Assembly (NCBI RefSeq): GCF_011759705.1
Contig: NZ_JAAOZF010000001.1
Span: forward strand, 2,128,146 to 2,192,145
Direction: 5' to 3'
Source of the DNA: Microbacterium ulmi
Lineage (GTDB): Bacteria; Actinomycetota; Actinomycetes; Actinomycetales; Microbacteriaceae
Length of the DNA: 64,000 nucleotides
In this document: piece after piece, positions 46,188 to 54,901 of the stretch
How positions within the stretch are numbered: the first letter of the stretch is position 1
Layout of the letters: every line of letters begins with the position of its first letter
Made by a program: the position numbers and the translations under genes
The notes under the pieces: model-generated
Database searches by the model: none
The model's input: only the letters and a program-made list of their open reading frames with translations
What the model was told of the DNA's origin: nothing

Positions 46188-46703
46188 ATGCCCGCAGCCC
46201 CCAAACTCGCCTCGTTCCCGGCGATCCGCGGAGCCCTGAAGTTCTACCAGATCGCCTCGATCATCACCGGCACGATGCTGCTCCTGCTCGTCGCCGAGAT
46301 GATCGTCAAGTACGCGTTCGGATACGAGCTCTTCCTCGGCGGCTCCGGCGGCTTCCTCTGGTTCGCTCCCGTCGTCGACGGTCCGAACGGCCACGAGTCG
46401 ACGGGCGACGGCGTCAACCTGTCGCTCGGCATCCTCATCGCGCACGGCTGGTTCTACGTCGTGTACCTGTTCTCGTGCTTCCGCGTGTGGAGCCTCATGC
46501 GCTGGCCCTTCGTGCGATTCATCGTGCTCGCCGCGGGCGGCGTCATCCCGTTCCTGTCCTTCGTCATGGAGACGATCGTCGCTCGCGACGTCAAGCGCTA
46601 CCTCGCCGAGCGCGAGGCGACGACGGACGCTCCGATCGCGGATCGCTCGACGCTCACGCAGACGATCTCCACCCCGCATCCCGACGCAGAAGGCATCCGG
46701 TGA
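46188..46703 (+). CDS. DUF3817 integral membrane protein
   Basis: A 171-residue protein with three helices: [20 protein letters not shown], a middle segment [20 protein letters not shown], and [20 protein letters not shown] ending in [12 protein letters not shown], as in DUF3817. A short Gly-rich loop ([20 protein letters not shown]) lies outside. Function unknown. Its stop overlaps the guaA start (GTGA). Confidence 0.88.
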   Translation: MPAAPKLASFPAIRGALKFYQIASIITGTMLLLLVAEMIVKYAFGYELFLGGSGGFLWFAPVVDGPNGHESTGDGVNLSLGILIAHGWFYVVYLFSCFRVWSLMRWPFVRFIVLAAGGVIPFLSFVMETIVARDVKRYLAEREATTDAPIADRSTLTQTISTPHPDAEGIR

Positions 46704-48283
46704 CCGAGCAGACCGAGACCTCCCAGCGCCCCGTCCTCGTCGTCGACTTCGGCGCCCAGTACGCACAGCTCATCGCGCGGCGCGTGCGCGAAGCCGGCGT
46801 GTACAGCGAGATCGTGCCGCACACGGCATCCGCCGCCGAGATCGCCGCGAAGAACCCGGTCGGCATCATCCTCTCCGGCGGGCCCTCGTCGGTGTACGAA
46901 GAGGGCGCGCCCGCGCTCGACGGGGGTGTGTTCGATCTCGGCGTGCCCACCCTCGGCATCTGCTACGGCTTCCAGGTCATGGCGCAGGCCCTCGGCGGCG
47001 AGGTCGCGAACACGGGCCTGCGCGAGTACGGCGCGACGGATGCCGCGCTCGCCGGCGACGGCGGCGTGCTGCTGGGCGGGCAGCCGGCCGCGCAGAACGT
47101 GTGGATGAGCCACGGCGACCAGGTCGCCAAGGCGCCTGCGGGCTTCGACGTGCTCGCATCGACGGACGCGACCCCCGTCGCGGCGTTCGGCAGCGACGAG
47201 AAGCGCTTCTACGGCGTGCAGTGGCACCCCGAGGTCAAGCACTCCGACTACGGCCAGAACGTCATCGAGAACTTCCTGCACAAGGCGGCGGGACTGCCGG
47301 CCGACTGGAACAGCGGCAATGTCATCGCCGAGCAGGTGGAGAAGATCCGCGCCCAGATCGGCTCGGGCCGCGTCATCTGCGGCCTGTCGGGCGGAGTCGA
47401 CTCCGCCGTCGCGGCGGCGCTCGTGCACAAGGCGGTCGGCGACCAGCTCGTGTGCGTCTTCGTCGACCACGGGCTCCTGCGCAAGGACGAGCGCGAGCAG
47501 GTCGAGCAGGACTACGTCGCGGCGACCGGCGTCCGGCTCGTGACGGTCGACGCGCGCGAGCGCTTCCTCAGCGCCCTCGACGGCGTGAGCGATCCCGAGC
47601 AGAAGCGCAAGATCATCGGCCGCGAGTTCATCCGCACCTTCGAGGCCGCCGAGAAGGAGCTCGTCGCCGAGGCCGCCGCCGACGGCGAGCCCATCCGCTT
47701 CCTCGTGCAGGGCACGCTGTACCCCGACGTCGTCGAGTCCGGGGGAGGCACGGGCACGGCGAACATCAAGTCGCACCACAATGTCGGCGGTCTCCCCGAA
47801 GATCTGCAGTTCGAGCTCGTCGAGCCCCTGCGCACGCTCTTCAAGGACGAGGTCCGTGCGATCGGCCGCGAGCTGGGACTGCCGGAGGTCATCGTCGCAC
47901 GGCAGCCGTTTCCGGGGCCGGGCCTCGGCATCCGGATCGTGGGTGCCGTCACCGCTGACCGCCTCGAGATTCTGCGCGACGCCGACGCGATCGCGCGCGA
48001 GGAGCTGACGCGCGCGGGCCTCGACGGCGAGATCTGGCAGTGCCCCGTCGTGCTGCTCGCAGACGTCCGGTCGGTGGGCGTGCAGGGCGACGGCCGGACC
48101 TACGGGCACCCGATCGTGCTGCGTCCCGTCTCGTCCGAGGACGCCATGACGGCCGACTGGACGCGTCTGCCCTACGACGTGCTCGCCCGCATCTCCAACC
48201 GCATCACGAACGAGGTGCGCGAGGTCAACCGGGTCGTGCTCGACGTCACGTCGAAGCCGCCCGGGACCATCGAATGGGAGTGA
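46700..48283 (+). CDS. guaA: GMP synthase (glutamine-hydrolysing)
   Basis: A 527-residue enzyme that aminates XMP to GMP using glutamine and ATP. Class I glutaminase: [35 protein letters not shown], nucleophile Cys in [12 protein letters not shown] and [18 protein letters not shown] pyrophosphatase: [20 protein letters not shown] (SGGVDS P-loop). The dimerisation domain ends in [19 protein letters not shown] 46700 overlaps the preceding stop. Complete. Confidence 0.98.
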   Translation: MTEQTETSQRPVLVVDFGAQYAQLIARRVREAGVYSEIVPHTASAAEIAAKNPVGIILSGGPSSVYEEGAPALDGGVFDLGVPTLGICYGFQVMAQALGGEVANTGLREYGATDAALAGDGGVLLGGQPAAQNVWMSHGDQVAKAPAGFDVLASTDATPVAAFGSDEKRFYGVQWHPEVKHSDYGQNVIENFLHKAAGLPADWNSGNVIAEQVEKIRAQIGSGRVICGLSGGVDSAVAAALVHKAVGDQLVCVFVDHGLLRKDEREQVEQDYVAATGVRLVTVDARERFLSALDGVSDPEQKRKIIGREFIRTFEAAEKELVAEAAADGEPIRFLVQGTLYPDVVESGGGTGTANIKSHHNVGGLPEDLQFELVEPLRTLFKDEVRAIGRELGLPEVIVARQPFPGPGLGIRIVGAVTADRLEILRDADAIAREELTRAGLDGEIWQCPVVLLADVRSVGVQGDGRTYGHPIVLRPVSSEDAMTADWTRLPYDVLARISNRITNEVREVNRVVLDVTSKPPGTIEWE

Positions 48284-48373
48284 GGGCTCGCGGCTGACTC
48301 TCGGCGGCGGGTCCGCATCGTCGCGGCTCGGCCTGTCTCCGCGCCCTCGCCCTGCAGGGTTCCCGACCTTGGC

Positions 48374-48459
48374 ATGCAGAACTCCACAGGATCGGCGAAG
48401 GTGGGGGCGGCGGGGGCCGGGATCGGCGCGGTTCTGACCAGAACTGTGGAGTTCTGCAT
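48374..48459. repeat. 86-nt palindromic element with perfect 16-nt arms
   Basis: ATGCAGAACTCCACAG (48374-48389) and its exact complement (48444-48459). Another GATCGGCG pair lies inside. It sits in the 200-nt gap between the convergent guaA and MBL genes and has the same total length as copies A and C near 40 kb, although the arm sequences differ. Confidence 0.82.
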
Positions 48460-48483
48460 ACGGCGGGCCGGATCGTGCCCGGG

Positions 48484-49197
48484 TCAGGGGGCGGCGGCGC
48501 GCACGGCGCCGGCGACGTCGGCCGGCGAGCCGCGCCACGGCGCGCCGTGACCGGGGAGGACCCACGACGCCTCGACGCCGGCGAGCTTGTCGAGCGAGTC
48601 GAGCGCGAGCGCGGGCTCGTCTGTGAACGGCGCGGGCTGGATGCCCGTGCGACCCGTCAACACGTGACGCGTCGTCAGCGCGTCGCCGACGAAGACCGCG
48701 TCGGCGATCGGCACGTGCACGGCGATGCTGCCGGGGGAGTGTCCGGGCAGCCCGATCACGCGCGGTGATCCCGGCAGCGGCAGCACGTCGCCGTCGGCGA
48801 CCTCGACGACCTCGCGCAGGTGCTCCGTGCGATATCCGCCCTTCCGCAGGCTGTACGCGAAGAACCCGAGCGTCGGCGCGAAGCGCCACGCACCGAGCGA
48901 GACCTTCGGCGTGTCGCCGCCGCGGGCGCGCTCGGCGTCGGCGGCATGGACGTGCACCGCGACGCCGTGGTCTCGGCGAAGACGCTCGGCGAACCCGAGG
49001 TGGTCGCTGTCGCCGTGGGTCAGGACGACGCCCTTGACGTCGGAGGTCGATCGGCCCATCGCGGCGAGCTCCGCCTGCAGATCGCGCCAGTGTCCGCGCA
49101 GTCCTGCGTCGACGACCGTGACGCCTTCGGGGGTCACGACGAGATACGCGGCGATGATGTCGTTGCCGATGCGGTGCAGGTGCGGTCCCAGTTGCAT
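48484..49197 (-). CDS. MBL-fold metallo-hydrolase
   Basis: A 237-residue metallo-beta-lactamase-fold hydrolase. The metal motif is LTHGDSDHLGFA (HxDxDH, with Asp where the second His is common), further His in GLPGHSPGSIAV, Asp in VFVGDALTTRHV and a terminal VLPGHGAPW. ATG 49197 has AAAGGAG. It is divergent from a TetR gene and is probably its target. Substrate unknown (lactonase- or glyoxalase-like). Confidence 0.9.
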   Translation of the reverse strand: MQLGPHLHRIGNDIIAAYLVVTPEGVTVVDAGLRGHWRDLQAELAAMGRSTSDVKGVVLTHGDSDHLGFAERLRRDHGVAVHVHAADAERARGGDTPKVSLGAWRFAPTLGFFAYSLRKGGYRTEHLREVVEVADGDVLPLPGSPRVIGLPGHSPGSIAVHVPIADAVFVGDALTTRHVLTGRTGIQPAPFTDEPALALDSLDKLAGVEASWVLPGHGAPWRGSPADVAGAVRAAAP

Positions 49198-49218
49198 GAG
49201 GGCTCCTTTGGCTGAATC

Positions 49219-49261
49219 ATGGCTAATATACGTAGCTATGATAGCTTGTGTCAATAGCCAT
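49219..49261. promoter_or_regulatory. Nested palindrome, probable TetR operator
   Basis: Outer arms ATGGCTA (49219-49225) and TAGCCAT (49255-49261) enclose a 13-nt palindrome AGCTATGATAGCT (49234-49246) in an A+T-rich stretch between the divergent MBL and TetR genes. Confidence 0.62.
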
Positions 49262-49275
49262 GGAAGGAGCCCGGG

Positions 49276-49800
49276 ATGCCCACCCCCGATCGCACATCGC
49301 TCGCGGAGATCGTCGCAGCGGGCCGCGACCTGCTCGAGGTCGGCGGACCCTCGAGGGTCACGATGCAGGCCGTCTCCGAGCGCGTCGGGGTGCGGGCTCC
49401 GTCGCTCTACAAGCGTGTGCGCGATCGCGACGCGCTGATCCTGCTCCTGGCCGAGGCGACCGCGGACGAGCTGGGTGCCCGGCTCGAGGCGTCCGACGGC
49501 ACGCTCGCAGGCCTCGCGCGCGCCTACCGCGCGTTCGCGCACGAGCGGCCGGAGGCGTTCCGGCTCCTGTTCACGGTCTCCGGCGCCGCCGAGCCCCTCG
49601 CGCGGGTCAGCGCTCCCGTGCTGCGCGCGGCACGGGATCTCGTGGGGGAGGCCCGCGCGCTGGATGCCGCGCGCCTTCTCACCGCATGGGCGACGGGGCA
49701 CATCAGCATGGAGCTGGCGGGCGCGTTCCGGCTCGGCGGCGACATCGACGAGGCGTTCGAGTTCGGCATCCAGCGCATCGCGGCGGGCCTGCGGACGTGA
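49276..49800 (+). CDS. TetR-family transcriptional regulator
   Basis: A 174-residue repressor with the N-terminal HTH SLAEIVAAGRDLLEVGGPSR, VTMQAVSERVGVRAPSLYKR and VRDRDALILLL; the short C-terminal part (WATGHISMELAGAFRLGGDI) resembles the TetR_C WHG domain. ATG 49276 has GGAAGGAGC. It probably controls itself and the divergent MBL gene through the palindrome between them. Confidence 0.92.
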   Translation: MPTPDRTSLAEIVAAGRDLLEVGGPSRVTMQAVSERVGVRAPSLYKRVRDRDALILLLAEATADELGARLEASDGTLAGLARAYRAFAHERPEAFRLLFTVSGAAEPLARVSAPVLRAARDLVGEARALDAARLLTAWATGHISMELAGAFRLGGDIDEAFEFGIQRIAAGLRT

Positions 49801-49889
49801 GAGGCGGCGCGGATCCGAGCGCGCCAGCCGCGGCGTGCGGAGAGGTCGCGGCATCCCGCCCTCGCGCTCGCGTGCGGCAGGATGGTGCC

Positions 49890-50333
49890 GTGACTGCCCG
49901 CTACGTGAAGCCGACGGCCTTCGACGGCGCGTTCAACGGCGCCGTCGCGCTGCTGACCCGGCTCGGACTCTCGTTCGCGGGAAGCCGCGTGCTCGCCGTC
50001 CGCGGGCGCACGAGCGGCCAGTGGCGGACGAATCCCGTCAATCCGCTGCACGTCGACGGTGCGCGGTATCTCGTGGCGCCGCGCGGGCACACGCAGTGGG
50101 TGCGGAATCTCCGTGCCGCAGCAGAGGGCGAACTGCGCAAGGGCCGGCGCGTCGAGGCGTTCCGGGCCGTCGAGCTCGCCGATGCGGAGAAGCCGGCCAT
50201 CATCCGCGAGTACCTGCGCGTGTGGGCATGGGAGGTCGGGAGGTTCTTCGAAGGCGTGGATGCCTCGTCCTCCGACGAGCGCATCCGCGAGATCGCGCCG
50301 GGGTTCCCTGTGTTCCGCATCACCCCGATCTGA
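49890..50333 (+). CDS. Nitroreductase/deazaflavin (F420)-dependent reductase family protein
   Basis: A 147-residue split-barrel protein of the Ddn-like family. VLAVRGRTSGQWRTNPVNPL (with the GRTSG...R.NPV motif), DGARYLVAPRGHTQWVRNLR and the helix AEKPAIIREYLRVWAWEVGR are typical. Homologues bind F420H2 and reduce quinones or nitro compounds. GTG 49890; an imperfect -10 (CAGGAT) lies 6 nt ahead. Confidence 0.88.
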   Translation: MTARYVKPTAFDGAFNGAVALLTRLGLSFAGSRVLAVRGRTSGQWRTNPVNPLHVDGARYLVAPRGHTQWVRNLRAAAEGELRKGRRVEAFRAVELADAEKPAIIREYLRVWAWEVGRFFEGVDASSSDERIREIAPGFPVFRITPI

Positions 50334-50441
50334 CGGTCCGCGCAGAGCGGCTGCATCCGTTGCGGGACCGGTCTGCCGAGAGCGGATCCGCTGTCGGCGG
50401 CGAGCGCCCACACGGCGACGGCCCGCGTGCAGGCTGATGCC

Positions 50442-51056
50442 ATGACGGAAGACGCAAAGATCCCGCTGTTCGGAGCCGACGCGCGACGCGAGCTGTTCCA
50501 TCAGCGCGTGCTCGTGCTCGACGGACCGCTCGACGACGACAACGGCACGCTGCTCGCGACGCAGCTGCTCGCGCTCGCGGCGGAGGACGAGGCATCCGAC
50601 ATCGCCCTGTGGATCCACTCTCCCGGAGGCTCGGTGCCCGCGATGCTCGCGATCCGCGACATCATGCGACTCGTCCCCAACGACGTGTCGACGCTCGCGG
50701 TAGGGCTCGCCTGCAGTGCCGGGCAGTTCCTCCTGTCCGCGGGTGCGAGGGGCAAGCGCCGGGCGCTGCCGCACGCGCGGATCCTCATGCATCAGGGCTC
50801 CGCGGGCATCGGGGGATCCGCCGGCGAGGTCGAGGTGCAGGCCGACGATCTCCGGCACCTGCGCGACACCGTGCTCGGTCTCGTCGCCGACGACACGGGA
50901 CAGCCCGTCGAGCGGGTCTTCGAGGACTCCCTCCACGATCGCTGGTACACGGCCACGGAGGCGCGCGACTACGGGTTCATCGACGGGATCGTCGACGACT
51001 TCGCGCAGATCGTGCCGCGGCGCCGGCGTCCGGCGGGACTCGGGGCGGTGGCGTGA
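50442..51056 (+). CDS. ClpP-like serine protease with intact catalytic triad
   Basis: A 204-residue ClpP-fold peptidase subunit. Triad: Ser92 in GLACSAGQFLLSAG, His117 in HARILMHQGSAG, Asp162 in VFEDSLHDRWYTATEARDYG. The substrate-channel motif IHSPGGSVPAMLAIRDIM is present. The N terminus and the region around ACSAGQ differ from housekeeping ClpP, so this is likely an accessory copy. It overlaps the second ClpP-like gene by 1-3 nt; the two probably form a mixed ring. Confidence 0.9.
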   Translation: MTEDAKIPLFGADARRELFHQRVLVLDGPLDDDNGTLLATQLLALAAEDEASDIALWIHSPGGSVPAMLAIRDIMRLVPNDVSTLAVGLACSAGQFLLSAGARGKRRALPHARILMHQGSAGIGGSAGEVEVQADDLRHLRDTVLGLVADDTGQPVERVFEDSLHDRWYTATEARDYGFIDGIVDDFAQIVPRRRRPAGLGAVA

Positions 51057-51649
51057 TGAGCTCGTACACGATCCCGAACGTCGTGGCGCAGCATCCGCGC
51101 GGCGACCGTGTCATGGACGTCTACTCGCAGCTGCTCACGGAACGGGTCGTGTATCTCGGCACCGCGATCGACGCGGGGGTCGCCAACGCGCTCATCGCGC
51201 AGCTGCTGCACCTCGACGCCGACAGTCCCGACGCCGACATCCAGCTCTACATCAACTGCGAGGGCGGGGATCCTGCCGCGATGCTCGCCGTGTACGACAC
51301 GATGCAGCACGTGCGCCCGGATGTCGCGACCACCGTCGTGGGGCAGGCGATCGGGGTGGGAGCCGTGCTGCTCGCCGCAGGGGCGACGGGCAAGCGTGCC
51401 GTGCTGCCCCACGCTCGAGTCGTGCTGCATCAGCCGGCGGGGCAGGGACGCGGCGCCATCCCCGATCTGATCCTGCAGGCCGACGAGCTCGTGCGCGTGC
51501 GCGGCGAGGTCGAGGAGATCCTCGCGCGTCACACGGGACAGGATGCCGCGAAGCTGCGCAGGGACACAGACCGCGACCGGGTCTTCACCGCCGTCGACGC
51601 GGTCGGGTACGGCCTGGCGGATCGGGTGCTGGAGCGCGGAGCGCGGTGA
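51056..51649 (+). CDS. ClpP-like protein lacking the catalytic serine
   Basis: A 197-residue ClpP-fold protein. The nucleophile segment, normally GQAASMGA, reads GQAIGVGAVLLAAG, so Gly100 replaces the serine; INSPGG is INCEGG. His125 (RVVLHQPAG) and Asp170 (RRDTDRDRVFTA) remain, and the C-terminal AVGYGLADRVLE is normal. It is probably a non-proteolytic ring partner of the upstream subunit, like ClpR of plants and cyanobacteria. ATG 51056 overlaps the preceding TGA. It converges on a ClgR/PopR-like regulator. Confidence 0.9.
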   Translation: MSSYTIPNVVAQHPRGDRVMDVYSQLLTERVVYLGTAIDAGVANALIAQLLHLDADSPDADIQLYINCEGGDPAAMLAVYDTMQHVRPDVATTVVGQAIGVGAVLLAAGATGKRAVLPHARVVLHQPAGQGRGAIPDLILQADELVRVRGEVEEILARHTGQDAAKLRRDTDRDRVFTAVDAVGYGLADRVLERGAR

Positions 51650-51658
51650 CCCGGCTCG

Positions 51659-51991
51659 TCACGCGGCGAGCGCGAACGCTGCGCGGGTGGCGACGGCGGC
51701 ACGTGCGTCGGTGCGGACGCGAAGATCTTCCGCGACGGCCGCCGTCAGCTCGACGAGCGTGACCTCCAGGGCGCCGGCGACGGCCGCGATCATCTCGCTC
51801 GACGGCTCCTTGAGCCCCCGCTCCATCTCGGACAGGTACTGCGGCGAGACCCCCGCGCGGTCGGCTGTGTCGGCGAGCCGCTCGCCGCGGTCGTGCCGCA
51901 GGCGGCGCAGACGGTCGCCCAGCGCATCGCGCCACAGCGGCTCGGGCGCACGAGGCGCGGTCTTGACGGGAAGAGGGACGATCTCGGCCAT
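51659..51991 (-). CDS. XRE-family regulator, ClgR/PopR-like
   Basis: A 110-residue helix-turn-helix protein: LGDRLRRLRHDRGERLADTA, DRAGVSPQYLSEMERGLKEP, SSEMIAAVAGALEV. The YLSEMERGLKEPSSE segment is very close to actinobacterial ClgR/PopR, activators of clp genes. Its end converges on the ClpP-like pair, 9 nt away. A C-terminal Ala-Ala (AAFALAA) resembles a ClpP degradation signal, which fits feedback. ATG 51991. Confidence 0.88.
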   Translation of the reverse strand: MAEIVPLPVKTAPRAPEPLWRDALGDRLRRLRHDRGERLADTADRAGVSPQYLSEMERGLKEPSSEMIAAVAGALEVTLVELTAAVAEDLRVRTDARAAVATRAAFALAA

Positions 51992-51997
51992 GCCGTC

Positions 51998-52003
51998 ACG
52001 ATA
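51998..52003 (-). promoter_or_regulatory. -10 box of a probable leaderless transcript (ClgR-like gene)
   Basis: TATCGT on the minus strand, 6 nt from ATG 51991. Confidence 0.6.
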
Positions 52004-52078
52004 GGCCGACCGTCGATCGCGCGGCGAGCGGTTCCGCTCAGGGCAGAACGGCGCACGGCCGTAGGGGAGGATGGACGG

Positions 52079-53488
52079 GTGACCGACCTGCTGCCCGACG
52101 CCGAGTACCTCGTGCTCGCGAGCCGGCTCCTGCCCGATCGTGACGGCGGCTTCACGATCTCGGTGCTCCGCCGCGCCCTCGACATGGCCGACGCGGGCGC
52201 CGCGCCGACGCTGCTCACGATCGACCCGGGCGATGCCGCCGACCACGACGCCGACCGCGCAGAGTGGGTTCGTCGCGGCCTCCTTCCCGCGCCGTCGGCG
52301 CTGCGCAACCTCTTCGACGACGCGAGGGCCGATGCCTTGTGGCTGCATGCGGCGGCCCTCCCCGCTCCGATCCCCGAGAGCGGATGGCCCTACCGCGCGA
52401 TCACCGACGCGGAAGGCCGCACGGTGCTCGAGCTCCCGGTCGTGAGCGGAGACCCGGCGTGGCATCTCACCGATGCGCCCGTGCGGATCTGGGACGAGTC
52501 CGGGCCGATCGGCTGGCTCCCCGGCTACGCCGGCCTTTATCGCGCGTGGCTCGACGCCTTCGCGGCACGCGCGGACAAGCCCGTCGTCGTGCTCTGCGAG
52601 GCTCGGCAGGTGGGGGAGGCGCTCGTCGCCGGCGGCGAGCCGGTGCTGGACCCCGGCATCCGGATCCTACACACGACGCACGCGTGCCACGTGCTCGCAC
52701 CCTTCGCGTGGGATTCGCCGATGGACGCCGCGTGGCAGCGCTGGTTCGCCGTCGCGGACCGGTTCGACGCCGTCCTGTGGCTCACCCCGAGCCAGCAGCG
52801 CGATGCCGAGCGGCGTGTCGGGCGCGGCATCCGGTCGTTCGTCGTCCCGCACCCCGCACCGGCGCCCGCGCGCACCGCTCCCGTGCCCGTCGCGGGACGC
52901 GTCGTGATGCTCAACTCGCTCATCCCACGCAAGCGAGTGGACCACGCGCTGCGCGCCTTCGCGCGGGTGCGGGATGCCGCACCCCACGCCGAGCTGCACG
53001 TCTACGGCGACGGCGCGCAGCGCGCAGAGCTCGAGGCGCTCGCCGCGTCGCTCGGCATCGCCGAGGCGGTGACCTTCGGCGGTCAGATCGCCGACCCGTC
53101 GCGCGTGTGGGCCGAAGCCGACGCGTTCGTCCTCGCGAGCACGAACGAAGGACAGCCGCTCGTCGTGCTGGAGGCGCTCGCGCACGGCGTCCCGGTCGTG
53201 TCGTACGACATCCCCTACGGCCCGCGCGACACCCTCGCGGGCGGCGGAGGCGTCCTCGTGCCCGACGGCGATGTCGAGGCGCTCGCCTCAGCGCTGGCCG
53301 ACGTGCTCGTCGACCGCGCGCTGCGCTCGCGGCTGTCGGCGGAGGGACTCGCCGCCGCCGCGACGATGGATGCCGCGGCCTCCATGAGCGCCCTCGGAGA
53401 CGCCGCGCGCGCGGCTCTGTCCGACCCCGTCGTGCGTCGGGGGCGTCAGGCGCGTCCGGGCCAGGCGCGACCGGCCCACGGGTCGTAG
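52079..53488 (+). CDS. GT4 glycosyltransferase (TagE/GtfA-like)
   Basis: A 469-residue GT-B glycosyltransferase. The N-terminal acceptor domain runs to about 270; the donor domain has VVMLNSLIPRKRVDHALRAF, HVYGDGAQRAELEALAASLG and the active-site run STNEGQPLVVLEALAHGVPV followed by VSYDIPYGPRDTLAGGGGVL. The YDIxYGPRD motif is characteristic of enzymes that glucosylate teichoic acids or glycoproteins in Gram-positives. GTG 52079. The 3' end overlaps the convergent polymerase gene by 43 nt. Confidence 0.88.
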   Translation: MTDLLPDAEYLVLASRLLPDRDGGFTISVLRRALDMADAGAAPTLLTIDPGDAADHDADRAEWVRRGLLPAPSALRNLFDDARADALWLHAAALPAPIPESGWPYRAITDAEGRTVLELPVVSGDPAWHLTDAPVRIWDESGPIGWLPGYAGLYRAWLDAFAARADKPVVVLCEARQVGEALVAGGEPVLDPGIRILHTTHACHVLAPFAWDSPMDAAWQRWFAVADRFDAVLWLTPSQQRDAERRVGRGIRSFVVPHPAPAPARTAPVPVAGRVVMLNSLIPRKRVDHALRAFARVRDAAPHAELHVYGDGAQRAELEALAASLGIAEAVTFGGQIADPSRVWAEADAFVLASTNEGQPLVVLEALAHGVPVVSYDIPYGPRDTLAGGGGVLVPDGDVEALASALADVLVDRALRSRLSAEGLAAAATMDAAASMSALGDAARAALSDPVVRRGRQARPGQARPAHGS

Positions 53489-54690
53489 TCGGCCAGGAGC
53501 GGCCCCTGGGCGGGGCGAGCGGCCTCGGGCACGTGCTGGAGGTTGACGCGCACGCGGTACCAGAGCGAGCTCGAGCCGCGCATGCCGTCGATGAGCACAT
53601 CCGCGGGATGCAGCATCCCGGCGACGTCGGGGTTCTCCCCGCGCCAGCGCTCCAGCGCGTCGAGAGCCTCGGGACTGGTCCTGGTCCGCGCGATCTCGAT
53701 GAGCGGCATCGTCGAGACCCGGCGACCCGCGCCGTCCGCGGACGAGCCGCGCGGCGCCTTCTCGGCGGGGCCGAGCTCGTCCGCGAGGGCGAGCAGCCCG
53801 TCGAGCGAGCCGACGGCGTCGTCGATGCCCGCGTGCGGGTCGCCGAGCGCCGCGAATCGCTCGGGCACGGTGAGCACCGTGAACTCCTCGGGGCGCCGGG
53901 CGCCCACCTCGTCCCACGCGAGCGGCGTCGAGACGCGCGCATCCGGCAGCGGGCGCACGGAGTAGGCGGAGGCGACCGTCCGGTCCTTGGCGTTCTGGTT
54001 GAAGTCGACGAAGACGCTCTCGCCGCGCTCCTCCTTCCACCACCGCGCAGACGCGAGCCCGGGGGCGCGGTTCTCGACTTCGCGCGCGAGCGTCTCGGCG
54101 GCGAGCCGCACGTCGGCGAACGACCGGTCGGGGGCGATCCGCACGAGGATGTGCAGCCCGCGCGATCCGCTCGTCTTGGGCCAGCCGACGAGCCCCCGAT
54201 CGGCGAGGACGTCGCGCACGACGAACGCGACATCGACGATCTGCGACCAGTCGACGCCGGGCATCGGGTCGAGGTCGACGCGCAGCTCGTCCGGGTGGTC
54301 GAGATCCTCCGCGCGGACGGCGTGGGGGTTGAGGTCGAGGCATCCGAGGTTGACGACCCATGCGAGGCCCGCGGCATCCCGGATCACGGCCTCTTCGGCG
54401 GACGTGCCCGATGCGTAGCGCAGGGTCGCCGTGTCGATGAAGTCCGGGTGGTTCTCGGGCACGCGCTTCTGGAAGAACGGCTCCGCAGCGATGCCCTTCA
54501 CGAAGCGCTTGAGCACCATCGGCCGGCCCGCAGCTCCCCGGAGCGCGCCGTCGGCGACGGCGAGGTAGTACCGCACGAGGTCGAGCTTCGTGAGTCGCGG
54601 CTGCGGGAACACGATCTTTCCCGGACTCGAGACGCGCACTTCGCGCCCCTCGACGTCGAGGAACTCCTCGTCCTTCGAAGACGGGCTCAC
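53446..54690 (-). CDS. LigD-type NHEJ polymerase/primase domain protein
   Basis: A 414-residue stand-alone homologue of the LigD polymerase domain (archaeo-eukaryotic primase fold) used in non-homologous end joining. Seen: VSSPGKIVFPQPRLTKLDLV, GRPMVLKRFVKGIAAEPFFQ, RVPENHPDFI, catalytic Asp pair in ELRVDLDPMPGVDW, the KTSGSRGLHILVRI motif with catalytic His, and FVDFNQNAKDRTVASAYSVR. The C-terminal 130 residues are a less common extension. Ligase, nuclease and Ku are not encoded next to it. GTG 54690. Confidence 0.92.
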   Translation of the reverse strand: MSPSSKDEEFLDVEGREVRVSSPGKIVFPQPRLTKLDLVRYYLAVADGALRGAAGRPMVLKRFVKGIAAEPFFQKRVPENHPDFIDTATLRYASGTSAEEAVIRDAAGLAWVVNLGCLDLNPHAVRAEDLDHPDELRVDLDPMPGVDWSQIVDVAFVVRDVLADRGLVGWPKTSGSRGLHILVRIAPDRSFADVRLAAETLAREVENRAPGLASARWWKEERGESVFVDFNQNAKDRTVASAYSVRPLPDARVSTPLAWDEVGARRPEEFTVLTVPERFAALGDPHAGIDDAVGSLDGLLALADELGPAEKAPRGSSADGAGRRVSTMPLIEIARTRTSPEALDALERWRGENPDVAGMLHPADVLIDGMRGSSSLWYRVRVNLQHVPEAARPAQGPLLADYDPWAGRAWPGRA

Positions 54691-54697
54691 GTCTGCA

Positions 54698-54703
54698 ACG
54701 CTA
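54698..54703 (-). promoter_or_regulatory. -10 box of a probable leaderless transcript (LigD-polymerase gene)
   Basis: TAGCGT on the minus strand, 7 nt from GTG 54690. Confidence 0.55.
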
Positions 54704-54774
54704 GCCCGGGAACGGATGCCGCGGCCACCCTCGCCTCACCCGCCGACGAGGATGCCGGTGCCGGGCTCGAGCCA

Positions 54775-54859
54775 CGGCCGACGGGGACCCCGAGTCCGGC
54801 CCGATCCGCGGCCGACGGGGACCTCGAGTCCGGCCCGATCGGCGGCCGACAGAGTGAAG
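54775..54859. repeat. 34-bp tandem repeat, two full units and a partial third
   Basis: Units at 54775-54808 and 54809-54842 begin CGGCCGACGGGGACC and contain GAGTCCGGCCCGATC; they differ at two positions. A third begins CGGCCGACAGAGTGAAG and runs into the terminator. Confidence 0.82.
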
Positions 54860-54891
54860 GCCGCCTCCCGTGGGGGAGACGGCCTTCACTC
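54852..54891 (-). terminator. Intrinsic terminator of the 5'-nucleotidase gene
   Basis: An 18-bp stem with one mismatch (GAGTGAAGGCCGCCTCCC and near complement) and a 4-nt GTGG loop, 11 nt past the stop at 54902. Confidence 0.85.
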
Positions 54892-54901
54892 GGGGCTCGA
54901 G

